The position numbers were made by a program, and so were the translations under genes. Positions 10,051 to 20,182 of a stretch of DNA of 64,000 nt are shown piece by piece. The number at the start of each line of letters is the position of its first letter. Position 1 is the first letter of the stretch. The stretch is from Bathynomus jamesi (lineage: Eukaryota > Arthropoda > Malacostraca > Isopoda > Cirolanidae), in assembly GCA_023014485.1 (NCBI GenBank), contig JAJOZX010000088.1, positions 1,595,001 through 1,659,000 of the forward strand, read 5' to 3'. The notes under the pieces are model-generated. The model ran no database searches and was not told the origin of the DNA. It was given only the letters and a program-made list of their open reading frames with translations.

Positions 10051-10257
10051 TATGAATTTATAAGTATATATAAATATGTTTATGCTAGTATAACCGTGGA
10101 ATATTATTATGTGAATTTGATAATCAATTACTGTTATTCAGATCGAAACTGTTAACAAGTTCTTTGTGTAACAATCGATAAGCCATTTCCCACTAACTCT
10201 CTCTGCCCTTCTACCTCGCTCTTTCTCACACTGTCTCAATCTTTTTTTCGCTCAATG

Positions 10258-10260
10258 TCA

Positions 10261-10312
<52 letters not shown>
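10258..10312. repeat. (TA)n microsatellite
   Basis: Pure TA repeat of about 50 bp. Similar pure arrays occur near 12545-12597, 19195-19370, 38358-38452, 48231-48276, 48466-48531, 51005-51050, 53291-53349, 60470-60535 and 60830-60910. Many transposon ends in the window abut such arrays. Confidence 0.95.
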
Positions 10313-10313
<1 letters not shown>

Positions 10314-10394
10314 CGTGTAGATTCGTAAGTTAGTTGAGGAAGGGGAATGAGGGAGTGTGGAGGATGGTTGTGTAATGTCTATTTTTGGTTCAAA

Positions 10395-10560
10395 TTCACT
10401 AGCATATAAAAAGTTATATTGTGGTATCTGTTCATATAGACTTGCAGTAGTCATAATGGAACCTTATTACTGTATAAGACTTAGTAAACATGTAGTTCAA
10501 CGCTGTTCACGATCATATTAATCGTTTATCTTTATGAACACAGACATTACATTATAATTA
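10395..10560. repeat. Inverted arm 2, inner part
   Basis: Reverse complement of about 1730-1900 (AAGGTTCCATTATAATTACT side). The arm continues beyond the MITE at 10561-10766. Confidence 0.6.
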
Positions 10561-10766
10561 GGGGCCATTCAAAAATTACGTAACACTTTTTTGCTAAAAC
10601 TTGATACCTCAGATTCCCCAGAAACGTTCTGTAACGCTAGACCAGGCATCCCCAAAGATGCTATGTAACACTTCCCCCACCCCACACCCCACACATTTGA
10701 GAACGTTACAGGGGGGAGATATCAGGTTTTAGCAAAAATAGCGCTACGGAATTTTTGAACGGTGCC
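10561..10766. mobile_element. MITE with TTA target duplication (PIF/Harbinger-like)
   Basis: The ends are GGGGCCATTCAAAAATTACG and, on the minus strand, GGCACCGTTCAAAAATTCCG. The element is flanked by TTA on both sides. The sequence at 1731-1745 in arm 1 is the unoccupied version of the same site, confirming both boundaries. A 3-bp TTA target and a GGG/GGC terminus suit PIF/Harbinger-derived MITEs; that assignment is inference. Confidence 0.75.
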
Positions 10767-10925
10767 TTACCTGTATGTCACTGTTATATAATACATTGTT
10801 GGACTCAGTTGTCCCCCCTCCACCCCATCTTCCCCCATTTGGGGTACCTTGACTATCGCTGCGGCGTTTCCACATGTACGGAGTCGCCTGTGAGGCGAGG
10901 AACATTACATATGCGGACAACTGGA
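10767..10925. repeat. Inverted arm 2, outer part
   Basis: Reverse complement of about 806-935 and 1690-1730 combined (CCTGTGAGGCGAGGAACATT). It lacks the element found at 936-1689 in the other arm. Confidence 0.6.
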
Positions 10926-11134
10926 CATTTGTTTTCTAATTTTACTCAATGGTACATTAATATATAATATAATATAATATTACAGTATAGAATTTCTGAA
11001 CTCGGTACACCTATCCCCCTTTTTTCCATAGGCCCAAGGTTTCAATATTCACAGTTTTACGATCCACGGTAGTTTTCAAGAACCTATCCCCTGTGAATAA
11101 CGAGGGCCTACTATATGCGTTGATCACGACGGTT

Positions 11135-11796
11135 TCCAATTTTATTTCTAATGTTTTTTTGGTGTTTTTGGTTTAAATAAAATGTCCCAAAAGTTAGAGC
11201 TCATTCTTTTATCAACCATTCTACACAAACCGATCGCGACTTTTGAACATCTGTTTCTTTGCTTGACAGACTTTGAAGCAGGCACTATATTCTTCAGGTA
11301 TCCGTAAACACAATGTGTAGGAACTTTCACTTTTGTGAATTGGACAAAGAATTATCTAGAAAACGTCGTTCAACTCTATTATAACAGATTATGGTAATGA
11401 ATTAATAAACGGAAGATAATCATATTCATGAATTTGAATAAGGCTAATGCGCGTAATAGGGTGCAACTTTTCTTGAAATCTTTTAGTTAACATATTTAAC
11501 AATGGAATGAAGGAGGTGAATAGCCAAATGTTTTATTATTCATCGTAAGAACAATCGAATTTTTTCTGCGATAATGTTCTGAGGTTCTGAGGTTCTCACG
11601 ATTATCTATTTAAAATTTTTTCCAGTTATATTTTTGCCGAAGACGAACAAAATTTGAATTCCGTTATAACGTCACAAAGGAAAGCGATTTTGTATAATCC
11701 ATATAGTAATTTATTTCAAAGTTCTCTGGAAAAAATGATCAAAATGTTGACATAATTTGTTCTATCATATAATAGTCTCGATGTAGTAACTCCAAC

Positions 11797-11831
<35 letters not shown>

Positions 11832-11982
11832 AGGGGATATATATATCTTACTTGAGTTTTACTTGATGTCTTCGAACGACGGTTCAGGATCAATCTGCAG
11901 TCAATCCCTCTGCTGCATCTGTCTCATTTGTGGGATTTGGTAGGAAACAGAGTTGGTTTCCGTGTATATATATATATATACA
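11135..11982. repeat. Direct repeat block, copy A
   Basis: About 850 bp starting TCCAATTTTATTTCTAATG, containing a (CT)n tract at 11797-11830. It is near-identical by eye to 12676-13530. Part of it recurs a third time at 13548-13738. There is no convincing coding frame; a short minus-strand frame (MKVPTHCVYGYLKNIVPASK) recurs in each copy only because the DNA does. Confidence 0.85.
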
Positions 11983-12554
11983 CCGGGTGTCCGAGAATTA
12001 TCTGTACAATGTTTGGCTGTTATTAAAAGTCAACCATGAAGTGTAGAAATTCCAGTTTGTCCCATTTTACAGAGAATCTCATTAAGTTTTTTCTGATACC
12101 ACGTTTTGACAAGTTTTTTAGAAATGTACGCGGGTGACGGACATTGATGATTTAAAAGCAAGAATCACAGCTGCTATTGAGCGAATTGATGTGGATATGC
12201 TGCAGCGTACATGGCAACAGTTGGAGTATCGATTGGATGTTTTGCGAATCACTAATGGTGCACATATCGAATGTTTGTAACAACGTTACTTTAATAAAAG
12301 AAACTTTTGAAAATACAGATTCTAAATAATCTTGTTTAAGAATTTTACGTGTGTTATGAAGAATTTTATTAAAAGATGAAATTGTACAGATAATGTTCGG
12401 ACACACTGGAATTTCTAAAAAACTTGTCACAACTTGGTATCAGAAAAAACTTAATGAGATTCTCTGTAAAATGGGACAACACTGGAATTTCTACACTTCA
12501 TGGCTGGCTTTTAATAACAGCCAAAAATTGTACAGATAATTCTCGGACACCCTG
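11983..12554 (+). mobile_element. Internally deleted mariner-like element
   Basis: Long inverted ends (~130 bp) read ACCGGGTGTCCGAGAATTAT (left) and, in complement, ACAGGGTGTCCGAGAATTAT (right). Between them is only the C-terminal end of a transposase (12128-12280). The element is non-autonomous and sits between direct repeat copies A and B. Confidence 0.8.
12128..12280 (+). pseudogene. Mariner-like transposase C-terminal fragment
   Basis: The frame reads TDIDDLKARITAAIERID, then MLQRTWQQLEYRLDVLRITN and GAHIECL before TAA. The 'W..L..R.D..R.TNGAHIE' ending is characteristic of a mariner-related group of transposases. No start codon and no catalytic residues remain. Confidence 0.7.
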
Positions 12555-12560
12555 TATATA

Positions 12561-12595
<35 letters not shown>

Positions 12596-12675
12596 ATCCA
12601 ATTATCCACTTAAAAGTCTGCACTGCAAAGTTATAACAAATTGGTTTTCAGATTGTTGTCGTCTCAGTTGTCGTC

Positions 12676-13336
12676 TCCAATTTTATTTCTAATGTTTTTT
12701 GGTGTTTTTGGTTTAAATAAAATGTCCCAAAAGTTAGAGCTCATTCTTTTATCAACCATTCTACACAAACCGATCGCGACTTTTGAACATCTGTTTCTTT
12801 GCTTGACAGACTTTGAAGCAGGCACTATATTCTTCAGGTATCCGTAAACACAATGTGTAGGAACTTTCACTTTTGTGAATTGGACAAAGAATTATCTAGA
12901 AAACGTCGTTCAACTCTATTATAACAGATTATGGTAATGAATTAATAAACGGAAGATAATCATATTCATGAATTTGAATAAGGCTAATGCGCGTAATAGG
13001 GTGCAACTTTTCTTGAAATCTTTTAGTTAACATATTTAACAATGGAATGAAGGAGGTGAATAGCCAAATGTTTTATTATTCATCGTAAGAACAATCGAAT
13101 TTTTTCTGCGATAATGTTCTGAGGTTCTGAGGTTCTCACGATTATCTATTTAAAATTTTTTCCAGTTATATTTTTGCCGAAGACGAACAAAATTTGAATT
13201 CCGTTATAACGTCACAAAGGAAAGCGATTTTGTATAATCCATATAGTAATTTATTTCAAAGTTCTCTGGAAAAAATGATCAAAATGTTGACATAATTTGT
13301 TCTATCATATAATAGTCTCGATGTAGTAACTCCAAC

Positions 13337-13373
<37 letters not shown>

Positions 13374-13530
13374 AGGGGATATATATATCTTACTTGAGTT
13401 TTACTTGATGTCTTCGAACGACGGTTCAGGATCAATCTGCAGTCAATCCCTCTGCTGCATCTGTCTCATTTGTGGGATTTGGTAGGAAACAGAGTTGGTT
13501 TCCGTGTATATATATATATATACACCGGGT
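12676..13530. repeat. Direct repeat block, copy B
   Basis: Second copy of 11135-11990. It ends with the first bases of the mariner-like terminus (CACCGGGTGT), so the duplicated unit included that junction and the duplication followed the mariner insertion. Confidence 0.85.
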
Positions 13531-13547
13531 GTATATATACACCATTC

Positions 13548-13738
13548 TACACAAACCGATCGCGACTTTTGAACATCTGTTTCTTTGCTTGACAGACTTT
13601 GAAGCAGGCACTATATTCTTCAGGTATCCGTAAACACAATGTGTAGGAACTTTCACTTTTGTGAATTGGACAAAGAATTATCTAGAAAACGTCGTTCAAC
13701 TCTATTATAACAGATTATGGTAATGAATTAATAAACGG
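13548..13738. repeat. Direct repeat block, partial copy C
   Basis: It starts internally at CCATTCTACACAAACCGATC (equivalent to 11216) and runs to AATTAATAAACGG. It joins a short minisatellite. Confidence 0.85.
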
Positions 13739-13796
13739 ATGAATTAATAAACGGATGAATTAATAAACGGATTAATAAACGGATGAATTAATAAAC
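13728..13796. repeat. Minisatellite of a 16-bp unit
   Basis: Four to five copies of ATGAATTAATAAACGG, one of them truncated. It probably arose by slippage at the end of repeat copy C. Confidence 0.85.
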
Positions 13797-14436
13797 CAGC
13801 CAGCTGGTTTAATCAGCCAGTTGGCTTATCTGGCTGAGCTGCCAGATTGCGCTATTTATTTAATTAAAACATATTCTGGCTTAACCAGCCAGTTGACTTC
13901 GAGGGCGTAAATTTGTTCAGGAGTACATTATTGAGTTGCCAGATTGCGTTTATTTATTTAATTAAAACATATAATCTGACTTAACCAACCAGTTGACTTA
14001 GAAAGCGTAACTGGCTTGTTCAGGTGTACATTATTAGGGTTGCCAGATTGTGCTATCCAGATATATTTAGTAGTTGGTTTAGAAATCCGTTTTAGAAGGC
14101 AGCCATTTGGTGTAATTAAATGTGTACAACCAAAAGAATGAAATAAAACACCATTACATCATTCTGTTTATTTAGACGAATTAATGGATTAAATTTCACG
14201 AAATATATAGAAAATAAATATAAATATAAATATATATGATAAAAAATAATAATAGCATAAGAAATATGAACGATGAATATATAATCAAAATAAATATATC
14301 ATACAATGGAATATATATGATCAAAAATAATAATAGCATAAGAAATACGAACGATGAATATATATAATCAAAATAAATATACAGTGGAATATATATGATC
14401 AAAAAATAATAATAGCATAAGAAATATGAAATAGAA
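13797..14436. repeat. CAGCCAG repeat block, copy 1
   Basis: It opens with CAGCCAGCTGGTTTAATCAG. Inside are three diverged ~95-bp monomers sharing TTGCCAGATTG and TAACCAGCCAGTTGACTT. Then come three ~65-bp AT-rich monomers sharing ATAATAGCATAAGAAATA. The whole ~640 bp recurs at 14905-15545. No coding frame is supported. Confidence 0.8.
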
Positions 14437-14589
14437 ATATATTATTATTATAATAATAATTATATTATAATAGTTATATTATTATTATTATTATTATTAT
14501 AAAATAGAGCTTTAGATATTGTTACTACTGTAATAAGAAATTTCATCTGTTTAAAGATATTGGATATGCGACGGAATGCAAATTCGGAC

Positions 14590-14904
14590 CCATTAGTAGC
14601 ATGGGCGCAAAAGGAGAGAGTGCAATGCAATTGCAAATGTTGACCAATGTTGCAAAGAAAATGTTGCATAAGTTATGCAACAAAGGGGAGGGGGATGTTG
14701 CAAGATGTTATGCAACAAAGGGGAGGGAGAAGTTGCAAGAGCAACAAGGGTTATGCAACTTGGAGGCGGAGTTATCCCCAAGGGAAAGAGAGGAGAAAGA
14801 GAGAGAGGAAGAGAGGTGTCCGCCTGGCACGAGCCAAGCGCATATTAAGAATTCAGCCGAGCGGCCGTTGTCTTAATATGTTCCTAATCAGCCAGCTGGC
14901 GTAA
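14590..14904. repeat. Interspersed repeat with ATGCAACAAAGGGGAGGG units
   Basis: It contains tandem variants of TTATGCAACAAAGGGGAGGG, an AG-rich tract and GAGCGGCCGTTGTCTTAATA. A diverged copy is present in reverse orientation at 43330-43640, so this is an interspersed family. Possibly SINE-like, but no Pol III boxes are seen. Confidence 0.65.
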
Positions 14905-15545
14905 TCAGCCAGCTGGTTTAATCAGCCAGTTGGCTTATCTGGCTGAGCTGCCAGATTGCGCTATTTATTTAATTAAAACATATTCTGGCTTAACCAGCCA
15001 GTTGACTTCGAGGGCGTAAATTTGTTCAGGAGTACATTATTGAGTTGCCAGATTGCGTTTATTTATTTAATTAAAACATATAATCTGACTTAACCAACCA
15101 GTTGACTTAGAAAGCGTAACTGGCTTGTTCAGGTGTACATTATTAGGGTTGCCAGATTGTGCTATCCAGATATATTTAGTAGTTGGTTTAGAAATCCGTT
15201 TTAGAAGGCAGCCATTTGGTGTAATTAAATGTGTACAACCAAAAGAATGAAATAAAACACCATTACATCATTCTGTTTATTTAGACGAATTAATGGATTA
15301 AATTTCACGAAATATATAGAAAATAAATATAAATATAAATATATATGATAAAAAATAATAATAGCATAAGAAATATGAACGATGAATATATAATCAAAAT
15401 AAATATATCATACAATGGAATATATATGATCAAAATAATAATAGCATAAGAAATACGAACGATGAATATATATAATCAAAATAAATATACAGTGGAATAT
15501 ATATGATCAAAAAATAATAATAGCATAAGAAATATGAAATAGAAA
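14905..15545. repeat. CAGCCAG repeat block, copy 2
   Basis: Near-identical direct repeat of 13797-14436. The two copies flank the 14590-14904 repeat, so the interval may be a duplication or a pair of long terminal direct repeats. No primer site or polypurine tract was recognised. Confidence 0.8.
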
Positions 15546-15730
15546 TATATAATAAAAAATATACAAAACGTTGTAGTATAACCATCAATATATTAGTACA
15601 GGAAATATATATATACATATATATATATACACAGTTATATTAAATAATTAAATATATTGAAAATAATATACAAAACATATAATCAATTGCACATTAGTAC
15701 AGGAAATATATATATATATATATATATATA

Positions 15731-15860
15731 CATATGAATAAAACCACGAAGGGAAAAGAAACACAAAGTGGTGCTCAAGCGCTTTCGTCTAATGACATCC
15801 CCAGGAACACTGAAGTGAAAGGAGAGTTCAAGACAATATATAGATTACAAAAATAAACAT
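15731..15860 (-). mobile_element. Penelope-type terminal fragment (pLTR)
   Basis: Minus-strand copy of the sequence found at the 3' ends of both Penelope-like elements (42015-42145, 53160-53290): TTCAGTGTTCC, then ATTAGACGAAAGCGCTTGAG, then CCACGAAGG-type sequence (as GGTTTTATTC). No reverse transcriptase is attached. Confidence 0.7.
15771..15810 (-). ncRNA. Hammerhead-ribozyme-like motif, mutated core
   Basis: Same layout as the intact motifs at 42027 and 53174, but the core reads CTGGGGA instead of CTGAGGA. The essential A after CTG is changed, so self-cleavage is not expected. Confidence 0.55.
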
Positions 15861-16090
15861 ATATATATATATATATATACATTCAACTGCAAAGAACACG
15901 CAGTATAAATAACGTAAAGAACGACGCTTGTATAGGAGATATTCTCCTATACAAGCGTCGTTCTTTACGTTATTTATACTGCGTGTTCTTTGCAGTTGAA
16001 TGTATATAATGTTACGGCATGCGGGAGGTGCCCCCTTGGGGCATTGGTTTCTGCGAGTATGTAGAAGAATTACGGCATTTGGAAGAGTGA

Positions 16091-16163
16091 AGTCCATGGT
16101 GTAATGGTATCGCGTCTGACCGGCAATCGGAAGATCCCGGGTTCGATTCCCAGGTGGTACTTC
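16091..16163 (+). other. tRNA-like element (copy 1)
   Basis: It has an A-box-like TGGTGTAATGGTATCGCG and a good B box, GGTTCGATTCC. Folded as a tRNA, the anticodon loop is CCGGCAA (GGC, Ala, if real), with C instead of T at position 33. The acceptor helix needs a one-base bulge. It is therefore a tRNA-derived repeat or pseudogene rather than a standard tRNA gene. Confidence 0.6.
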
Positions 16164-16357
16164 ATTTTTTCATTTGTTCCGTTTTCTCTCTCTCGTCTTG
16201 CGCGGAATATCTCCTATACAAGCGTCGTTCTTTACGTTATTTATACTGCGTGTTCTTTGCAGTTGAATGTATAAAATGTTACGGCATGCGGGAGGTGCCC
16301 CCTTGGGGCATTGGTTTCTGCGAGTATGTAGAAGAATTACGGCATTTGGAAGAGTGA

Positions 16358-16430
16358 AGTCCATGGTGTAATGGTATCGCGTCTGACCGGCAATCGGAAG
16401 ATCCCGGGTTCGATTCCCAGGTGGTACTTC
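16358..16430 (+). other. tRNA-like element (copy 2)
   Basis: Identical to copy 1 by eye across the A box, loop and B box; 267 bp downstream of it. Confidence 0.6.
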
Positions 16431-16539
16431 ATTTTTTCATTTGTTCCGTTTTCTCTCTCTCGTCTTGCGCGGAATATCTCCTATACAAGCGTCGTTCTTT
16501 ACGATATATATATATATATACACACATATATATATATAT

Positions 16540-17349
16540 ACAGTAAGTATAGAAAAAATTGTGGGAGGAACAAACACATTTGTACGGAAAAATGACAATA
16601 TTAGCACTTTGCCCGAAATTCAACATAAATTCAAATGGCTTGTTTCCAGCCAATTTTTTATAGTTATTGTCTGAATAGTAAACAGGTCACAAAGGAATAA
16701 AGAAATAAAAATAAATATAAATTGAACAAAATTACAAAATAATGCCTTAGTGATATATACGTTACAGCCGAAATAAACATAAAGAAATAAACCAACAGAT
16801 AAAAAAACAAAAATTGTAAGTGGAGTCTACAAATTCAAGCTCAAAAGGAAAGTTTACAATCAATTTAATAGATGATGCCAAAATGATATATGTCACAAAA
16901 AAATAAAGAAATAAACCAAAAAATAAATTTAAAAATAAATTGTAAGAGAGGCACACAAATTTATAAGGGAAAAATTAACAAAGGTTTTTTAGTTATTGTC
17001 TGAATCATACATACTATGGTCACAAACGAATAAAAAAGTACAAGTAAATATAAATTGGAAAACAAAATGATGCCTAGTTGATATATACAACATATATAAA
17101 GTATATATACGAAATATAAGCGCAATATATAAGGAATATATATATATATATACATACGGGAAAAATTACCAAAGGTTTTTATAATTATTGTCTGAAAGAT
17201 CCGTAGGTCACAAAAGAATAAAGAAATAAAAATATGTATAAATTGGAAAAATTACAAATAATACAATACACATGTACACCCGCATAACCAAATATATATG
17301 TATATATATATATATATATATATACATATATACATACATACATAGCTAC

Positions 17350-17410
<61 letters not shown>

Positions 17411-17864
17411 CATACACATACATACATTGGTTTCTGCGCGTATGTAGAAGAATTACGGCATTTGATTGAGTGAGGCCCATGGTGTAATGGTTATCATATC
17501 TGACCGGCAATCGGAAGATCCCGGGTTCGATTCCCGGGTGGTTACCTCATTTTTTCATTTGTTTCGTTCTCTCTCTCTCATCTTGCGCGGAATATTCTCC
17601 TATACAAGCGTCGTTCTTTACGTTAATTATACTGCGTGTTTGCAGTTAAAATGTACATATACATATATATATATATATAATATATATATAAGAAATACGC
17701 ATACAACAATAAATTGAAAATAAAATTTAAGAGAAACGTACAAATTTATAAGGAAAAAGAGACAAAAACAAATTTTTACCAAAGGTTTAGCAACCTGCCC
17801 TTTTTGTTTAAATCCATTCTGAAGGAATTCAGAGCAACGGGATCGAATTGAATGTATATATATG

Positions 17865-17912
<48 letters not shown>

Positions 17913-18653
17913 TGTATTATTTGTAATTTTTCCAATTTATATTTATTTTTATTTCTTTATTCTTTTGTGACCTACGGATCTTTCAGACAATAATTATAAA
18001 AACCTTCGGTAATTTTTCCCTTATGTATATATATATATATTCCTTATATATTGCGTTTATATTTCGTATATATACCTTATATATGTTGTATATATTTTTA
18101 TAGTTCTTTATATATCATCTCGGCATCATTTTGTTTTCCAATTTATATTTACTTGTACTTTTTTATTCGTTTGTGACCATAGCATGTATGATTCAGACAA
18201 TAACTAAAAAACCTTTGGTAATTTTTTCCCTTATAAATTTGTGTGCCTCTCTTAAAATTTATTTTTCAATTTATTTTTTGGTTTATTTCTTTATTTTTTT
18301 GACATATATATCATTTTGGCATCATCTATTAAATTGATTGTAAACTTTCCTTTTGAGCTTGAATTTGTAGACTCCACTTACAATTTTTTTTTTTTTATCT
18401 GTTGGTTTATTTCTTTATGTTTATTTCGGCTGTAACGTACGTATCACACGGCATTATTTTGTAATTTTTTCCAATTTATATTTGTTTTTATTTCTTTATT
18501 CTTTTGCGACCTGTTTACCATTCAGACAATATCTATAAAAAATTGGCTGGAAACAAGCCATTTGAATTCATGTTGAATTTCGGGCAAAGTGCTAAAATTG
18601 TCATTTTTCCGTACAAATGTGTTTGCTCCTCCCACAATTTTTTCTATACTTAC

Positions 18654-18656
<3 letters not shown>
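16540..18656. repeat. Large inverted repeat, ~730-bp arms
   Basis: The left arm 16540-17262 starts CAGTAAGTATAGAAAAAATT. The right arm 17920-18656 is its reverse complement. Both arms include GCAAACACATTTGTACGG-type and TTTGCCCGAAATTCAACAT segments. Each arm also contains several internal variants of a unit with TATTGTCTGAA and CACAAA.GAATAAA. The ~660-bp spacer has (TA)n and a tRNA-like unit. No protein is supported. Confidence 0.85.
17473..17548 (+). other. tRNA-like element (copy 3), diverged
   Basis: Same family, with TGAGG...CCTCA in place of TGAAGT...ACTTCA in the outer stem and a fully paired T stem (CCGGG/CCCGG). It has a B box and the same anticodon-loop sequence. Confidence 0.6.
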
Positions 18657-18684
<28 letters not shown>

Positions 18685-18685
<1 letters not shown>

Positions 18686-19165
18686 ATATATGATACACAC
18701 AGACCGTGCATGGAACAAGGAACTCTTCTGGGATAATTAAATCCACTATAGTCCGAATAAGTAATGGTAAATGACAAATACCATAGTTTTTCTTTTTCAT
18801 GATGCTAGGCCGACGTGGGCAACGGGTCACTCGCAAAGAGGTCCCATAAATATAGCTTCCCTCATCAGCTATCTGCAAAGCAGACAGGATCCAGCTTTGG
18901 GACATGGATATAGGGTTTAAAGCAGCCTAGCCCTGCCACATTTAGAACCTCAATATAAGCAAAAGACTCGCTGCCTTCACGACAGATTGACTACATCAAA
19001 GAAAAGGGGGTAACTATTATATTTTTAGCCCACGTCGTGCTAGCATCATGAAAAAGAAAAACTATGGTATTTGGTCATTTACCATTACTTATTCGGATTA
19101 TAGTGGATTTAATTATCCCAGAAGAGTTCCTTGTTCCATGCACGGTCTGTGTGTATCATAAAAAA
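18685..19165. repeat. Repeat with GATACACACAGACCGTGCAT arm, inverted pair
   Basis: 18688-18815 is repeated in reverse at about 19028-19160. The unit 18688-19005 recurs at 38475-38790, and its first ~25 bp recur at 45494. It contains no coding region. The inverted arrangement suggests a foldback or two copies meeting head to head. Confidence 0.75.
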
Positions 19166-19191
19166 CTCAGGAGACCATTCTGAGTTCATTC

Positions 19192-19370
<179 letters not shown>

Positions 19371-19439
19371 CAACTGCAAAGAACACGCAGTATAATTAAC
19401 GTAAAGAACGACGCTTGTATAGGAGAACATTCCGCGCAA

Positions 19440-19605
19440 GAATGTTTATTTTTGTAATCTATATATTGTCTTGAGCTCTCCTTTCACTCCATTGTTCCTG
19501 AGGATGTCATTAGACGAAAGCGCTTGAGCACCACTTTGTGTTTCTTTTCCCTTCGTGATTTTATTCATCATAAATATTTTTCGCGTGTCACTTTCGTGAA
19601 ATAAT

Positions 19606-19610
<5 letters not shown>
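19440..19610 (+). mobile_element. Penelope-type terminal fragment (pLTR)
   Basis: Carries the conserved GAGGATGTCATTAGACGAAA region and the tail TTTTATTCATCATAAATATT..CGCGTGTCACTTTCGTGAAA. The latter is also seen after 42090 and 53240. No coding part remains. Confidence 0.75.
19492..19531 (+). ncRNA. Hammerhead-ribozyme-like motif
   Basis: Stem I strand TTGTTC, core CTGAGGA, stem II GTC-ATTA-GAC with one extra T, then GAAA, a short palindromic stem III (AGC/GCT) and the cleavage-side strand GAGCAC. Stem I has one mismatch at its outer pair compared with the copies at 42027 and 53174. Confidence 0.6.
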
Positions 19611-19651
<41 letters not shown>

Positions 19652-19686
19652 CAATAATTAAATAAATAAATATACAACAAAATACT

Positions 19687-20043
19687 TTATGTTCTACGGC
19701 GCAAAACGCTAAACTCACACGTAATCGAGTCTACATTCACATCGTTATTACTTTGCATTACACGGTAAAACCGTCCAAGCAATACTTCACCGCTTAAGTT
19801 ATACGGATGCCTATACTCGACATAAATGGCTTTCATATCGTTCAATACTATTTTTGTGCCCACTTTACATTCGGTTGGCAAGTTATCTTTAAACACAGCT
19901 AGAATACAATCAAAAGCACGCACAAAGAGGTCATCGTTAACCACATCATTATTAAATACAAGTTTATAAACACTCCTTTCCAATCGAGGGTTTTTTCTTA
20001 ACGTCCGGAGCTTTTCAATCGTGAATTCTTCTTCACTCTGCAT
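19687..20043 (-). CDS. Polinton orphan protein, 118 aa
   Basis: An uninterrupted 118-codon frame on the minus strand from ATG at 20043. The sequence is soluble-looking with no membrane segment. It starts MQSEEEFTIEKLRTLRKNPR and ends in a basic CEFSVLRRRT. I do not recognise the family. It is the last gene of the leftward group, 140 bp from its neighbour, so it is probably part of the Polinton. It may still be intact, unlike most other genes of the element. Confidence 0.5.
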   Translation of the reverse strand: MQSEEEFTIEKLRTLRKNPRLERSVYKLVFNNDVVNDDLFVRAFDCILAVFKDNLPTECKVGTKIVLNDMKAIYVEYRHPYNLSGEVLLGRFYRVMQSNNDVNVDSITCEFSVLRRRT

Positions 20044-20182
20044 AGCGGCAATTGAAATAATCTTCTAAGTCGTAACGACAGCTATTCATTATATAGAGGT
20101 ACAGCTCTTCACGGTGAACAGTTTAGGCAAACTCTGCCCTGTACCGCGCTTTGTACCAAAGTTCGGGATATTTCGAAGAATC

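Larger units (their letters stand above)
23..11114. mobile_element. Outer pogo/Tigger-like element, heavily invaded
   Basis: The left end near 23 carries CCCTCGTTAGTCACGG. The right end, read on the minus strand from about 11114, carries CCCTCGTTATTCACAG. These resemble the terminal inverted repeats of pogo/Tigger DNA transposons, which recognise TA. Just inside the left end are short remnants of a Tigger-type protein (264-702). The remaining ~10 kb is mostly later insertions. That the two ends belong to one original element is inferred from their orientation and similarity; two solo ends would look alike. Confidence 0.45.
15884..16505. repeat. tRNA-like repeat units, two direct copies plus an inverted junction
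   Basis: Units of ~266 bp run from TTTATACTGCGTGTTCTTTGC to ATCTCCTATACAAGCG. A palindromic head (15884-15995) precedes two plus-strand copies. Each contains a tRNA-like segment. It is the same family as the array at 40536-41915. Confidence 0.8.

Noticed and set aside
13797..15545. LTR retrotransposon with 640-bp direct LTRs
   Set aside because: The two direct copies enclose only ~470 bp, with no primer-binding site, polypurine tract or gag/pol remnant. Duplication is more likely.
16091..16163. Functional tRNA-Ala(GGC) gene
   Set aside because: A and B boxes are good, but position 33 is C, the acceptor helix needs a bulge, and the sequence recurs in tandem within a 266-bp repeat. A tRNA-derived repeat is the safer call.
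17272..17469. Open frames of repeated Tyr-Ile (YIYIYI) here and at ~19.2, 38.4, 48.2 and 60.5 kb
   Set aside because: They are translations of (TA)n microsatellites.
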